Source of the DNA: Psychrobacter immobilis
GTDB lineage: Bacteria > Pseudomonadota > Gammaproteobacteria > Pseudomonadales > Moraxellaceae
Assembly: GCF_904846185.1 (NCBI RefSeq)
Contig: NZ_CAJGZQ010000012.1
Coordinates: 41,087 to 105,086 of the forward strand
Length of the DNA stretch: 64,000 nt
Direction: 5' to 3'
Numbering within the stretch: position 1 is the stretch's first letter; every line of letters starts with the position of its first letter. Positions 37,937 to 47,214 of this stretch are shown here, piece after piece. The notes under the pieces are model-generated. The model ran no database searches and had not been told where the DNA came from. It worked only from the letters and a program-made list of their open reading frames with translations. The position numbers and the translations under genes were made by a program.

Positions 37937-38239
37937 GCAGAGTCTCTTATAATGCTTAAATGGGTTTTTTAGTCAGCTGGCGTTAAACGGACGACGGTAT
38001 AGTCAGATCAGTGTAAAAAATAGATGAGAAAAACACTCGCTTATGAGTGGTTGATTTGCAAGATTCTGGTTGATTTTTACCAAAATAGCTTTATTAAAGG
38101 GTCATCATAGCGCGCAAATTTAGCAGTCAAAAAACTAAGAAGTGTGAAAGTGTAATTACTATTTTAACACGTCCTGCCGCGCTTTTACGTCGGCAAATAT
38201 CTACTCGCTGCCCTTGTATCCATCGGCGTCATAACCATA

Positions 38240-38245
38240 TATAAT
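38240..38245 (+). promoter_or_regulatory. Probable secA promoter -10 element
   Basis: A perfect TATAAT lies about 200 nt upstream of secA. TTGTAT at 38214-38219 is a possible -35 but the spacing is 20 bp. A 15-bp repeat array begins just downstream, so it would be transcribed in the leader. Confidence 0.5.
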
Positions 38246-38248
38246 GAC

Positions 38249-38338
38249 GTCACACTTAATTGGGCGATACTTCATTAGGCGACACTTCATTAGGCAGTAC
38301 CTTATTAATTAGTACTTTGTTAAGAGGTGCTTTGTTAA
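38249..38338. repeat. Six-copy 15-bp degenerate tandem repeat upstream of secA
   Basis: Six consecutive 15-bp units start at 38249, 38264, 38279, 38294, 38309 and 38324, with a pattern close to GCGATACTTCATTAG. Neighbouring units resemble each other most (two differ by one base). The array ends about 100 nt before the secA start, inside the 506-nt mutS-secA gap. Confidence 0.8.
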
Positions 38339-38442
38339 CAAAAGGTACTTAGTCAGGTGATGACTGTAATGACAAGGCGGCAGCGGGCGAAGCTTTGGCT
38401 AATGCGCACTAATTATCGAATATTTCCATAGGTCAAAAAATT

Positions 38443-41220
38443 ATGTTATCAAAGATTATAGGCAGTGTGGTTGGCACTAAAAATGACCGCGAATTAAAGC
38501 GCATGCGCAAAGTGGTCAGCAAAATCAACGCACAAGAGGCTGCGGTACAAGCCCTGTCTGATGAGCAATTACAACAAAAAACCGAAGAGTTTAAAGCACG
38601 ACACCAACAAGGTGAAAGCTTAGATGCATTACTACCAGAAGCGTTTGCCGTCTGCCGTGAAGCGTCATTACGCGTCAATGGTATGCGTCATTATGATGTG
38701 CAGCTGATCGGTGGTATCACCTTGCACGAAGGCAAAATCGCTGAGATGAAAACGGGCGAAGGTAAAACCCTAATGGGTACTTTGGCGATGTACCTCAATG
38801 CCATCAGTGGTAAAGGTGTGCATCTGGTTACGGTCAACGATTATTTGGCGGCGCGTGATGCTGAATTGAACCGTCCATTATTTGGCTTTTTGGGCATGAC
38901 CGTCGGTGTCATTTATTCACAACAACCGCCGCAAGAAAAAATCGACGCTTATCAAGCGGATATCACTTACGGTACCAATAACGAATATGGCTTTGATTAT
39001 CTGCGCGATAACATGGTTTTTAGTTTAAAAGAGAAAAAGCAGCGTCCATTAAACTTCTGTATTATTGATGAAATTGACTCTATTTTAATCGATGAGGCTC
39101 GTACGCCGCTGATTATCTCAGGTCAAGCCGAAGATTCTTCACGTATGTACGCGCTGATTAATACCATTATCCCTGTGCTGATTCGCTCAAAAGATGAAGA
39201 GGCCAATAAGAATAACGAAGAAGAAGATTTCTGGATTGATGAAAAAAATCGTCAAATCGAAATCAGTGAAAAAGGCTATGAAAAAATTGAGCGCTTCTTA
39301 ATCGAAGTCGGTGAGTTGGGTGAAAATGAAAGTTTATACAGCCCAAGCCGTTTGCCATTATTGGCTCACGTACAAGCTGCCATTCGCGCCCATCATGTAT
39401 TCGTTAAAAACGTACACTATATCGTCGATGATGGTGAAGTAGTTATCGTTGATGAAAACACCGGTCGCACCATGCCGGGTCGCCGTTGGTCAGAAGGTCT
39501 GCATCAAGCGGTAGAAGCCAAAGAAAACGTCGAAATTCAAGCAGAAAACCAAACGCTTGCGACCACGACGTTCCAGAACTACTTCCGTTTGTATGAAAAA
39601 TTATCAGGCATGACAGGTACCGCTGATACCGAGGCAGCAGAATTCAAATCAACTTATGACTTAGATGTCATCGTGATTCCGACGCACGAGCCGATTGCTC
39701 GTATCGATATGGATGACCAGATTTTCTTGACCAAGTTAGGTAAATACAAAGGTATCATTCGCGAAATCAAAGAGATTCAAGCCAAAGGTGCTCCAGTCTT
39801 GGTTGGTACGGCGACGATTGAAGCCAGTGAAGAGTTGTCTTACTTGCTCGATCAAGAAGGCGTCAAGCATAACGTCCTAAACGCCAAACAACACGAGCGT
39901 GAAGCCGAAATCATCGCGCAGGCAGGTAGTCCAAAGGCTGTGACGATCGCGACCAACATGGCTGGTCGTGGTACCGATATTATCCTTGGTGGTAACTGGC
40001 AATCGTTTATTGAAGATATCGATTCGGTCAGCCCTGAAGAAATGGCGCGCCTAAAAGCAGAATGGCAAGTCAAGCATGACCAAGTGGTTGCGGCTGGCGG
40101 TTTGCATATCATTGGTTCTGAGCGCCATGAATCACGTCGTATCGATAACCAGCTACGGGGTCGCGCCGGTCGTCAAGGCGATCCTGGGATGTCGCGTTTC
40201 TTTTTATCGCTCGAAGATGACTTGATGCGTATCTTTGCTGGTGACCGCGTCGTAAATATGATGCGTGCCATGGGTCTGAAAGAAGATGAAGCTATTGAGC
40301 ATAAAATGGTCTCAAAATCGATTGAAAATGCCCAAGGTAAAGTAGAAAGCCGTGATTTTGATGCGCGTAAAAATCTGTTGAAATATGATGACGTCGCCAA
40401 TGAGCAGCGTAAAGTGATCTATGGTCAGCGTGATGACTTGCTAGCAGAGATGGATTTGCTTGAAGCCATTGAGATTATGCACGAAGAAGTCTATAACGCC
40501 ATGATTAACCAGTTTATTCCGCCAGGTTCTATCGATGACCAATGGAATATTGATGGCTTAGAAGACGAGCTTGAAAATGAATTTAAGATTGCGATGCCGA
40601 TCAATGATTGGCTCGATGAAGATCGCCGCTTAGATGAAGAAGGGTTGCGTGCCAAAATCATCCAAACGGCTATCGATCGCTATCATAGCCGCCGTGAGCA
40701 GATGGGCGAAAAAGATGCTGCCCAGCTTGAGCGTCACTTTATGCTACAGAGCTTAGACAAGCATTGGAAAGAGCATTTGACCCAAATGGATCAGCTGCGT
40801 AAAGGCATTCATCTGCGTGGTTATGCACAGAAAAACCCTGAGCAAGAATATAAGCGTGAATCATTTGAGCTGTTCCAAATGATGCTTGGCGCAATTAAAT
40901 CTGAGACCGTTCAAGATTTATCACGTGTCCATATTCCGACCAAAGAAGAGCTAGAAGCGCTGGAAATACAGCAGCGTGAGAATGCTGCTCATATGCAAAT
41001 GCAGTTCGAGCATAGTGATATTGATAATATGGATAGCGGGGCTGAAAAAGCCGCCGCGCAAAATCGCAATCTTGCTGGTAGTGCGGTCGCAGGTGCTGTT
41101 GTGGGTAGTGGTAGTAATACCAATGAGGCAGATCCATACGCTGGTATGAATATCAGTCGTAACGCCCCATGCCCTTGTGGTTCAGGTCTTAAGTACAAGC
41201 AATGTCATGGTAAAATATAG
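38443..41220 (+). CDS. secA: Preprotein translocase ATPase SecA
   Basis: SecA drives export through SecYEG. NBD1 shows Walker A GEGKT (about 105-109) and the [19 protein letters not shown]alker B block. NBD2 carries the [12 protein letters not shown] and [13 protein letters not shown] motifs. The scaffold and wing follow, and the C-terminal zinc motif [14 protein letters not shown] is intact. The length is 925 aa. AGGT precedes the ATG with long spacing. No secM-like gene is upstream; the leader instead carries a tandem-repeat array. Confidence 0.97.
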   Translation: MLSKIIGSVVGTKNDRELKRMRKVVSKINAQEAAVQALSDEQLQQKTEEFKARHQQGESLDALLPEAFAVCREASLRVNGMRHYDVQLIGGITLHEGKIAEMKTGEGKTLMGTLAMYLNAISGKGVHLVTVNDYLAARDAELNRPLFGFLGMTVGVIYSQQPPQEKIDAYQADITYGTNNEYGFDYLRDNMVFSLKEKKQRPLNFCIIDEIDSILIDEARTPLIISGQAEDSSRMYALINTIIPVLIRSKDEEANKNNEEEDFWIDEKNRQIEISEKGYEKIERFLIEVGELGENESLYSPSRLPLLAHVQAAIRAHHVFVKNVHYIVDDGEVVIVDENTGRTMPGRRWSEGLHQAVEAKENVEIQAENQTLATTTFQNYFRLYEKLSGMTGTADTEAAEFKSTYDLDVIVIPTHEPIARIDMDDQIFLTKLGKYKGIIREIKEIQAKGAPVLVGTATIEASEELSYLLDQEGVKHNVLNAKQHEREAEIIAQAGSPKAVTIATNMAGRGTDIILGGNWQSFIEDIDSVSPEEMARLKAEWQVKHDQVVAAGGLHIIGSERHESRRIDNQLRGRAGRQGDPGMSRFFLSLEDDLMRIFAGDRVVNMMRAMGLKEDEAIEHKMVSKSIENAQGKVESRDFDARKNLLKYDDVANEQRKVIYGQRDDLLAEMDLLEAIEIMHEEVYNAMINQFIPPGSIDDQWNIDGLEDELENEFKIAMPINDWLDEDRRLDEEGLRAKIIQTAIDRYHSRREQMGEKDAAQLERHFMLQSLDKHWKEHLTQMDQLRKGIHLRGYAQKNPEQEYKRESFELFQMMLGAIKSETVQDLSRVHIPTKEELEALEIQQRENAAHMQMQFEHSDIDNMDSGAEKAAAQNRNLAGSAVAGAVVGSGSNTNEADPYAGMNISRNAPCPCGSGLKYKQCHGKI

Positions 41221-41292
41221 CATTCATAAGCGAATATTGATAATAAACAGCTAAGCATTGCTGCTTATATATCTTTAATATTCGTTAGTCTC

Positions 41293-41325
41293 AAAAGCCC
41301 TTATCTACTTTAGATAAGGGCTTTT
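41293..41325 (+). terminator. Intrinsic terminator of secA
   Basis: A perfect 15-bp stem (41293-41307 with 41311-41325) has a 3-nt loop and ends in TTTT, about 75 nt after the secA stop. Confidence 0.92.
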
Positions 41326-41507
41326 CTGTATTTGCTCATATTCTTTGTCTCTACATTATCTTGAATCGACTATATTATTTGCAGATAGTAAAGTTGACTC
41401 TTCACAAATGCGTTGGCTATATTTCGTATTGATTACTTACAAATTCAACATAGGCGTGGATTTATGGACACGTTATAGTGTTTAACATATTCATTGGGGA
41501 AAGTGTT

Positions 41508-42041
41508 ATGACTATAGAATTATTAAAAAAATTGCGTACTTCTGTGGCGCTGACTGGCCTACTTGCTGGCGTCCTGACGCTTGGTGCTTGTCAGCAACAG
41601 TCAGATACAGAAGCGGGTATAGATGATGGTGCTCATAGCGAAGAAACGGTGCCGATGTCCGCTGAACCTGCTGAGCCTAATGAGGTGGTTGTCGATACAG
41701 CGGATGCATCGCTCAGTGAAGTACAGGATGATACCGTAGCTTCGGTAAATAGTGGCGTCAGTCAAATAGCCTATCTGTGCTCACCTGAGCTGAAAGTTAA
41801 TGCAACTTATAAAGAAGATGCCAAACAAGTAGTCATCGCGACTGATACGGGTACGGTGACATTAAATAAAACCAATGATGCCAGTAATCCAGAAGTGTTT
41901 GAAGTAGCAACTGCTATTGATGGGAGTCAGGGCTTTACCCAGTGGCGTGTAGCACACGAAGCGCGTGAGACGGGTGTGATGCGTACAGCAGGTACAGATG
42001 CGGCGAATGTCAGCACTTATGAATGTAAAAAAACCTCATAA
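41508..42041 (+). CDS. Lipoprotein with MliC-like C-terminal domain
   Basis: A lipobox (LTLGAC) at about residues 24-29 predicts a lipidated protein. An acidic, disordered linker of ~55 residues follows (Glu/Asp/Ser/Ala/Val-rich). The last ~90 residues start with a cysteine-containing IAYLCSPELKVNATY strand and end with a second cysteine (YECKKTS). This resembles the MliC/PliC lysozyme-inhibitor pattern in length and cysteine placement, but the catalytic-loop motif is not clear, so the call is tentative. The start at 41508 has GGGGAAAG upstream. It is monocistronic between two strong terminators. Confidence 0.7.
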   Translation: MTIELLKKLRTSVALTGLLAGVLTLGACQQQSDTEAGIDDGAHSEETVPMSAEPAEPNEVVVDTADASLSEVQDDTVASVNSGVSQIAYLCSPELKVNATYKEDAKQVVIATDTGTVTLNKTNDASNPEVFEVATAIDGSQGFTQWRVAHEARETGVMRTAGTDAANVSTYECKKTS

Positions 42042-42057
42042 TAAGTAAGCAATCAAG

Positions 42058-42085
42058 AAAAAAGCAACGATAATGTTGCTTTTTT
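42058..42085. terminator. Terminator after the lipoprotein gene
   Basis: An AAAAAAGCAAC/GTTGCTTTTTT stem (42058-42068 with 42075-42085) has a 6-nt loop. It is symmetrical, so it can also act on the convergent DUF2382 gene ending at 42114. Confidence 0.92.
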
Positions 42086-42113
42086 GATGTGTAGTTTTAA
42101 TGAGTCAGCAAAA

Positions 42114-42773
42114 TTATTTATGAGGAGTGGCACTAGATTCATGTGCCAAAAACCCTTCTTCCTTCACATCTAATTCTTCATGCTTAAGCACTACTTGGAT
42201 GCTATCTGTATGGGTATGAGTGGTTTTATTGATATCGATTTCTTGGATAGCATAAGTGTCTTTAGTAATGGTAGCCACTTGACGTGATAGGATAATTTCA
42301 ATCGGCTCATCACCAATTTCAATCTGTTTGCCATTCACGGTAACGACCGCCTTGCTATCTAACGATGGCTCGATATGGCGCAATATATCCTTTTCATCAT
42401 AATTGCCTGACAATAAGTCCTGACTTTTCGCATCGTGGTATTCGGTACGAATAGTAATATATTCTTCTACCAACTCAATAGGCACGTCAATGGTCTTAGT
42501 GCGAGCGTGCTTGGTCACCGTCACTTTACCGACATCTAAACGCTCTTTATTGATGACAGGACGCTCTTCTAATAGTTCCAAGTGTCCAACATTATGATTG
42601 CTCTTATCTATGTTATTACTACTTATATCATTACCTTCTATGTCATTAGCTACTGTGCCATTATTAGTATTAATTGGGGCAGTTATAGCGTTTGGTGTCC
42701 CTTGCTTGTTATGTAAACTCTCTTGTAGAAAGCTATCGTTCGGGATGCTGTCGTCGTGATTGCTAGTCATCAT
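42114..42773 (-). CDS. DUF2382 (YsnF/AvaK-like) protein
   Basis: DUF2382 proteins are general-stress-associated and of unknown biochemistry. The N-terminal ~65 residues are Asn/Asp/Ser-rich and disordered. The core begins with the family opening LELLEERPVINKERLDVGKVTVTKHARTKTIDVPIELVEEYI and ends with TKDTYAIQEIDINKTT and HEELDV. No signal peptide or membrane helix is seen. AAGGA precedes the ATG. It lies 258 nt downstream of the PRC-barrel/DUF2382 gene in the same orientation but across a terminator, so it may be a paralogous pair under separate control. Confidence 0.83.
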   Translation of the reverse strand: MMTSNHDDSIPNDSFLQESLHNKQGTPNAITAPINTNNGTVANDIEGNDISSNNIDKSNHNVGHLELLEERPVINKERLDVGKVTVTKHARTKTIDVPIELVEEYITIRTEYHDAKSQDLLSGNYDEKDILRHIEPSLDSKAVVTVNGKQIEIGDEPIEIILSRQVATITKDTYAIQEIDINKTTHTHTDSIQVVLKHEELDVKEEGFLAHESSATPHK

Positions 42774-42901
42774 AATGTCCTTATCTTTATGAAATAATCG
42801 TTATACAATATTTTAGAGCCATTTTTGCAGATTTTGCAAGGTTAGCCTTATCAGATGTCATTAAGTATTTTTAATTCCTAAGTATTTTTGAGTATAGTAA
42901 G

Positions 42902-42932
42902 CAAAAAAAGACCAGAGGCATGCTCTGGTCTT
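42902..42932 (-). terminator. Terminator of the PRC-barrel/DUF2382 gene
   Basis: A perfect 10-bp stem (42908-42917 with 42923-42932) has a GCATG loop. On the minus strand it is followed by seven T. It lies 100 nt past the stop. Confidence 0.9.
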
Positions 42933-43031
42933 AATTCACTAAGTAAAAATACTTGGCTGCTTATTACGGTCATGTATTGCTCGGCGATCTTACTTTTGAA
43001 TGACAGCCAAACAGTATGACGGTTTAGCGTA

Positions 43032-43880
43032 TTACATACCACGAGCACGGCGTACGTCTTCTGCAGTAATACCATCACGGTCGATTATGTTGCCTTCGCG
43101 GTCTACTACGTTGCCATCGCGATCGATATCCAATTCTTCACGTTGGATAGTTTCAACGATAGTTTCAGTATGACGTTCAGTGGTTTTACCGACGTTCACT
43201 TCTTCAGATACGTAAGTGTCTTTACCAACGCGGGCACGTTCAGCCTCTAGTTCAACCTCAATAGTTTGATTACCATCAATGTCACCAATACGGCGATCTG
43301 TTGGACGATCTACGTTAGTACGCTGAATATTAGCGTGCTCTTCTTCTAGCTCAACATCGACATTGCGCTCTTCGGTCACTATATGCTTACCAACTTTAAC
43401 CAAACCTGCCACGATACGGTCTTTATTGACGGTCAAGCGCTCTTCTAGTAGCTCTAGTGTATTTGGTGCGTCATAGGCATGGTCTGCAATCTCCATACGC
43501 TCTGCAACTGGAACAGTATCAGCAACAAATGCTTGACGATCCTTTTGATACTGGTCTTTGTAGCTATATTGATAATCATGGTCATATACTTCCATGGCAT
43601 CGACTTGAGACTTGGTCAAGCTGTCAAAGAATACGTCATCACCAACGATACGTGCCAAGCCAGCGGGTACCAATACTTCTTTTGAACTGAACCAGCCACC
43701 AGCATCAACAATCAAATAACGAATGCGACCAGTGGTGTCTTCTACTAATGCACCTTCGATTTTACCGATTTTTTCTTCATTGACACCATAAGCAGTTTTA
43801 CCTGTTGGGTCGTAATAATCATCACCGATTAAATCTTTATGAGTAGCTTGGATATCTTTTAAACGAATTAGTTGGCTCAT
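43032..43880 (-). CDS. PRC-barrel and DUF2382 domain protein
   Basis: Residues ~15-100 form a PRC barrel (YDPTGKTAYGVNEEKIGKIEGALVEDTTGRIRYLIVDAGGW), and residues ~145-255 a DUF2382 domain with two related halves (LELLEERLTVNKDR...EERNVDVELEEE and GNQTIEVELEAERA...EVNVGKTTERHTE). The C-terminus has a short 7-residue repeat, D-R-D/E-G-N-x-x, three times. The architecture matches Acinetobacter/Psychrobacter stress proteins of unknown function. AAGGA precedes the ATG. Charge is strongly negative, with no export signal. Confidence 0.88.
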   Translation of the reverse strand: MSQLIRLKDIQATHKDLIGDDYYDPTGKTAYGVNEEKIGKIEGALVEDTTGRIRYLIVDAGGWFSSKEVLVPAGLARIVGDDVFFDSLTKSQVDAMEVYDHDYQYSYKDQYQKDRQAFVADTVPVAERMEIADHAYDAPNTLELLEERLTVNKDRIVAGLVKVGKHIVTEERNVDVELEEEHANIQRTNVDRPTDRRIGDIDGNQTIEVELEAERARVGKDTYVSEEVNVGKTTERHTETIVETIQREELDIDRDGNVVDREGNIIDRDGITAEDVRRARGM

Positions 43881-44308
43881 TGTTGTCTTCCTTTTTTATG
43901 AGTTAATCATTATTAATTTTTTTAAAAACAATCGTTGTTTTGGAAAAGTTAAATTTCTAGTAAAAATATTTTTATAATAAAAGGTGTAGCAAGCCATGTG
44001 AGTAGCCTCTACATCGACTTGTAAGAATCTTAACATCATGATTTTCGATGAGATATATGAGCAAGGTAGCAAAGTGTGCGCTTGAAGTAATTGCGTGTAA
44101 TAGGCTGTAAGTGGCATAACATAGCTGGGGTCAAAGATTAACGTGTCTTTACACAGAGCAATATTTCTAGCTTATTTAAGAGTCATAGACACAGAAAAAC
44201 CGCAAAGCAAATAGCGATGCGGTTCCTGATATTTTGAAAATTTTATAATAAACGATAATTATAGAGGTAAATTTAACATATCAATCGATTAATTAATCTG
44301 CTTGAGTA
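43881..44308. other. Intergenic region with thiolase terminator
   Basis: No credible gene is seen in 428 nt. A minus-strand terminator for the thiolase gene lies at 44193-44224: a 7-bp AACCGCA/TGCGGTT stem with a 13-nt loop, followed on the minus strand by a short T-run. The upstream region of the PRC-barrel gene occupies the other end, but no clear promoter was found. Confidence 0.55.
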
Positions 44309-45490
44309 TCAAGCAAGTTCAATAGCAACAGCCACGGCTTCACCGCCACCAATACAAAGTGTCGCAACACCTTTTTTGCCGCCAGTACGCTTGAGAGAGT
44401 TGATAAGCGTGATCAAGATACGAGCACCTGAACAGCCTACTGGATGACCGAGTGCACAAGCGCCGCCTTCAACGTTTACTTTGGCATGGTCGATTTTTAG
44501 CTCGTCCATCGCCGCCATGGTTACCATTGCAAACGCTTCGTTAATTTCCCATAAGTCAACATCAGCGACTGACCAACCAGCACTAGCCAATACTTTTTCA
44601 ATTGCACCAATCGGAGCAATGGTAAATTCGCTTGGATGACGAGAGTTTGATGCGGTTGCAACGATACGCGCTTGATAATCAAGGCCTTCAGCTTTTGCTT
44701 GCGATTCTTTCATGACCACAACCGCTGCCGCACCGTCTGAGATTGAGCTGGCGTTTGCTGCCGTGATGGTACCATCTTTAGCGAAGGCTGGACGTAGAGT
44801 AGGGATACGCTCGGCATTAGCAAGCGCTGGTTGCTCATCGGTATCGACGGTTTGCTCGCCTTTACGGGTTTTAAAAGTCACTGGCGTGATTTCATCTTTG
44901 AAGTGGTCGTCTTTGATAGCAGTGAGCGCACGATTTAGCGATTCTATAGCAAACGCATCCATTTGCTCACGGGTATAGCCCTTTTCGTCGGCCATTTCCT
45001 GTGCGAACATACCCATCAGTTTGCCAGTTTCAGCATCTTCCAAACCGTCTAGGAACATATGATCTTTGACTTCTTTATGTCCCATACGGTAGCCGCCACG
45101 TGACCCTGGCATAATGTATGGCGCATTGGTCATTGATTCCATGCCACCAGCGACTGCCACATTGAAACTACCAGCTTTGATGCCGTCATGTGCTTGCATG
45201 ACTGCTTTTAGCCCTGAACCACAAAGCTTGTTAATAGTGACAGCACCAGTTGCATCAGATAAACCTGCATTACGCATTGCTTGACGCGCAGGACCTTGAC
45301 CCAAGCCTGCGGTCAAGATACAGCCCATAATGACCTCGTCAATACTATCGACTGCCACACCTGAGCGTTCGACAGCGGCTTTAATAGCAGCACCACCAAG
45401 TTCCGTTGCGCTCATATCTTTTAGTGCGCCTTGGAAGCCGCCCATTGGAGTACGTGCGCCGTTTAAAATTACAATTGCATCATTTGACAT
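44309..45490 (-). CDS. Acetyl-CoA C-acetyltransferase (thiolase)
   Basis: It condenses two acetyl-CoA to acetoacetyl-CoA or reverses this in degradation. The triad is intact: Cys90 in NKLCGSG, His349 in GHPVGCSG and Cys379 in LCIGGGE. The 393-aa length matches biosynthetic thiolases (AtoB/PhaA type). No pha, ato or fad partner is adjacent, so its pathway is open; the gene downstream of hom order is probably chance. AAAGGA precedes the ATG. It has its own terminator. Confidence 0.93.
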   Translation of the reverse strand: MSNDAIVILNGARTPMGGFQGALKDMSATELGGAAIKAAVERSGVAVDSIDEVIMGCILTAGLGQGPARQAMRNAGLSDATGAVTINKLCGSGLKAVMQAHDGIKAGSFNVAVAGGMESMTNAPYIMPGSRGGYRMGHKEVKDHMFLDGLEDAETGKLMGMFAQEMADEKGYTREQMDAFAIESLNRALTAIKDDHFKDEITPVTFKTRKGEQTVDTDEQPALANAERIPTLRPAFAKDGTITAANASSISDGAAAVVVMKESQAKAEGLDYQARIVATASNSRHPSEFTIAPIGAIEKVLASAGWSVADVDLWEINEAFAMVTMAAMDELKIDHAKVNVEGGACALGHPVGCSGARILITLINSLKRTGGKKGVATLCIGGGEAVAVAIELA

Positions 45491-45585
45491 CGTTATTATT
45501 CCTTTTACGTATTTTAAATGAGTTTGTTTTAATTAAAACCAAACGCGGACTAGATAGCATCTTTTAGGTTCAATAACTGCGGGCT

Positions 45586-46944
45586 TTATGCTAGCTCATC
45601 TAAGCGAATGCGTACTACTTTATCAGTAATGGTCTCTAATTTTTCAATTTTTTCGATGGCTAGATTCATCTGACTTTCGACCACGGGTAACGTCAAGATA
45701 ATAACTGGAACTTGACCAACTTTGTGCGCAGGTTTTTGTAAAATCGCATCGATATTGATACCAGCATCGCTTAGAATGCGAGTAATATCTGCCAACACAC
45801 CAGGGCTGTCATAAGCGTGTACGCGCAAATAATAACCGGTAATCATCTGCTCAGCGCGCAATATGGGCGTGTCTGATAGCTGCTCAGGGATAAATGCTAA
45901 ATGCGGCACATGGTGACCGTGGTTGTTTTGATTACTGTTGCTTTCATCGCTACTGTCTTTGCTACCTAGAACACGCACCAAGTCCATCACATCGGCCATC
46001 ACCGCAGAAGCGGTTGCGCCAGCACCAGCACCATCGCCACAATATAGCGTCTGTCCAAGCGGATGAGAGTTGACCAGTACGGCGTTTTTTACGCCATTGA
46101 CGTTGGCGAGTAACGCATCCTGCGGAATGAGCGTTGGGTGCACGCGTAGTTCGATACCAGAAGCCTCATCATTACCTTGACCATCACGGCGTACGGCAAA
46201 GCCCAAATGCTTGATACGGTAGCCAAGCTCTTCCGCATAGTTGACGTCTTGTAAGGTGATACCAGTGATGCCTTCACAGTAGACCTTATCAAATTGCAGC
46301 GGAATACCAAAGGCGATAGATGCGAGTAATGCCAGTTTATGAGCCGCATCAATACCTTCGACATCAAAAGTCGGATCTGCTTCTGCATAACCCAATTCTT
46401 GTGCTTCGCTCAACACGTCTGCAAACGGGCGACCTTTATCACGCATTTCGGTCATGATAAAGTTGCCAGTACCGTTGATGATACCTGCTAGCCAATCGAT
46501 TTTATTAGCAGCGAGCGCTTCGCGCATGACTTTGATAATGGGGATACCGCCTGCGACTGCTGCTTCATAAGCGACATGGACGTTATGCTCTTCAGCAAAG
46601 GCAAAGATTTCGTTGCCATGCTCCGCCAATAGCGCCTTATTTGCAGTCACCACATGCTTGCCGTTTTTAATGGCGTGCATAATTACGTCTTTGGCAAGGG
46701 TCGTACCGCCAATCACCTCGACGACGATATCGACATTGTCGCTTGCAGCAGTTGCCATCAAGTCACTGTTTTGCATAATATTGGGATCAATATCATCACG
46801 ATGACGGCGCGTACCAACTTCGGTAATGATAATGTCGCGTCCGCTACGGCGTTTTAGCTCATTTAAGTTGTCATTGATTAGATTGATCACGCCCGTTCCG
46901 ACGGTGCCCAGACCAAGTATCGCTAGTTTGATGGAATTACTCAC
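45586..46944 (-). CDS. hom: Homoserine dehydrogenase
   Basis: It reduces aspartate semialdehyde to homoserine, the branch point to threonine and methionine. The N-terminal Rossmann motif LGLGTVGTGV, the catalytic domain with GGIPIIKVMREAL and EADPTFDVEGIDAAHKLALLAS, and a C-terminal ACT domain (~375-445) for allosteric control are all present. The length is 452 aa. The start is GTG 46944 after GAGG. In Moraxellaceae it commonly lies between a dsbC-like gene and thrC; dsbC is upstream here but thrC is not downstream, where thiolase occurs instead. Confidence 0.95.
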   Translation of the reverse strand: MSNSIKLAILGLGTVGTGVINLINDNLNELKRRSGRDIIITEVGTRRHRDDIDPNIMQNSDLMATAASDNVDIVVEVIGGTTLAKDVIMHAIKNGKHVVTANKALLAEHGNEIFAFAEEHNVHVAYEAAVAGGIPIIKVMREALAANKIDWLAGIINGTGNFIMTEMRDKGRPFADVLSEAQELGYAEADPTFDVEGIDAAHKLALLASIAFGIPLQFDKVYCEGITGITLQDVNYAEELGYRIKHLGFAVRRDGQGNDEASGIELRVHPTLIPQDALLANVNGVKNAVLVNSHPLGQTLYCGDGAGAGATASAVMADVMDLVRVLGSKDSSDESNSNQNNHGHHVPHLAFIPEQLSDTPILRAEQMITGYYLRVHAYDSPGVLADITRILSDAGINIDAILQKPAHKVGQVPVIILTLPVVESQMNLAIEKIEKLETITDKVVRIRLDELA

Positions 46945-46994
46945 AGTATCCTCAAGAGTTTAAATATAATGAACCAATGATAACGCTGTCATAG

Positions 46995-47043
46995 AGTCAA
47001 ATGCACATGCGCTACTAGCTGTAGTATTTGCGTGCATTTTGAC
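46995..47043. repeat. Imperfect inverted repeat upstream of hom
   Basis: GTCAAATGCAC at 46995 pairs with GTGCATTTTGAC ending at 47043, with a single-base bulge. A 25-nt centre separates the arms. It lies 50 nt upstream of the hom start, in the 270-nt dsbC-hom gap, without a T-run. It may be a regulatory hairpin or an operator. Confidence 0.5.
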
Positions 47044-47214
47044 AGTCGCAGCTTTATCGATTTTTCATTACAGTTGAATAAAAAATACTCAAATAAAAAG
47101 TATGCTGCTGATTTTTCATAGCGCTTTATCGTATCATACCGACAAGCAGTTGTGACGTCTACACAATGTCGCCATCGTCATAGATATCACAAATACCTGA
47201 AACAATAACAGATT

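Noticed and set aside
38244..38312. A 22-codon frame in the secA leader (MTSHLIGRYFIRRHF...) that could be a SecM-like arrest peptide
   Set aside because: Its ATG overlaps the TATAAT -10 element, no Shine-Dalgarno precedes it, and the repeated residues simply reflect the 15-bp tandem DNA repeat. No SecM arrest motif is present.
38249..38338. CRISPR-like array
   Set aside because: The units are directly adjacent, degenerate and without spacers, and no cas genes occur in the window. The same applies to 7979-8046.
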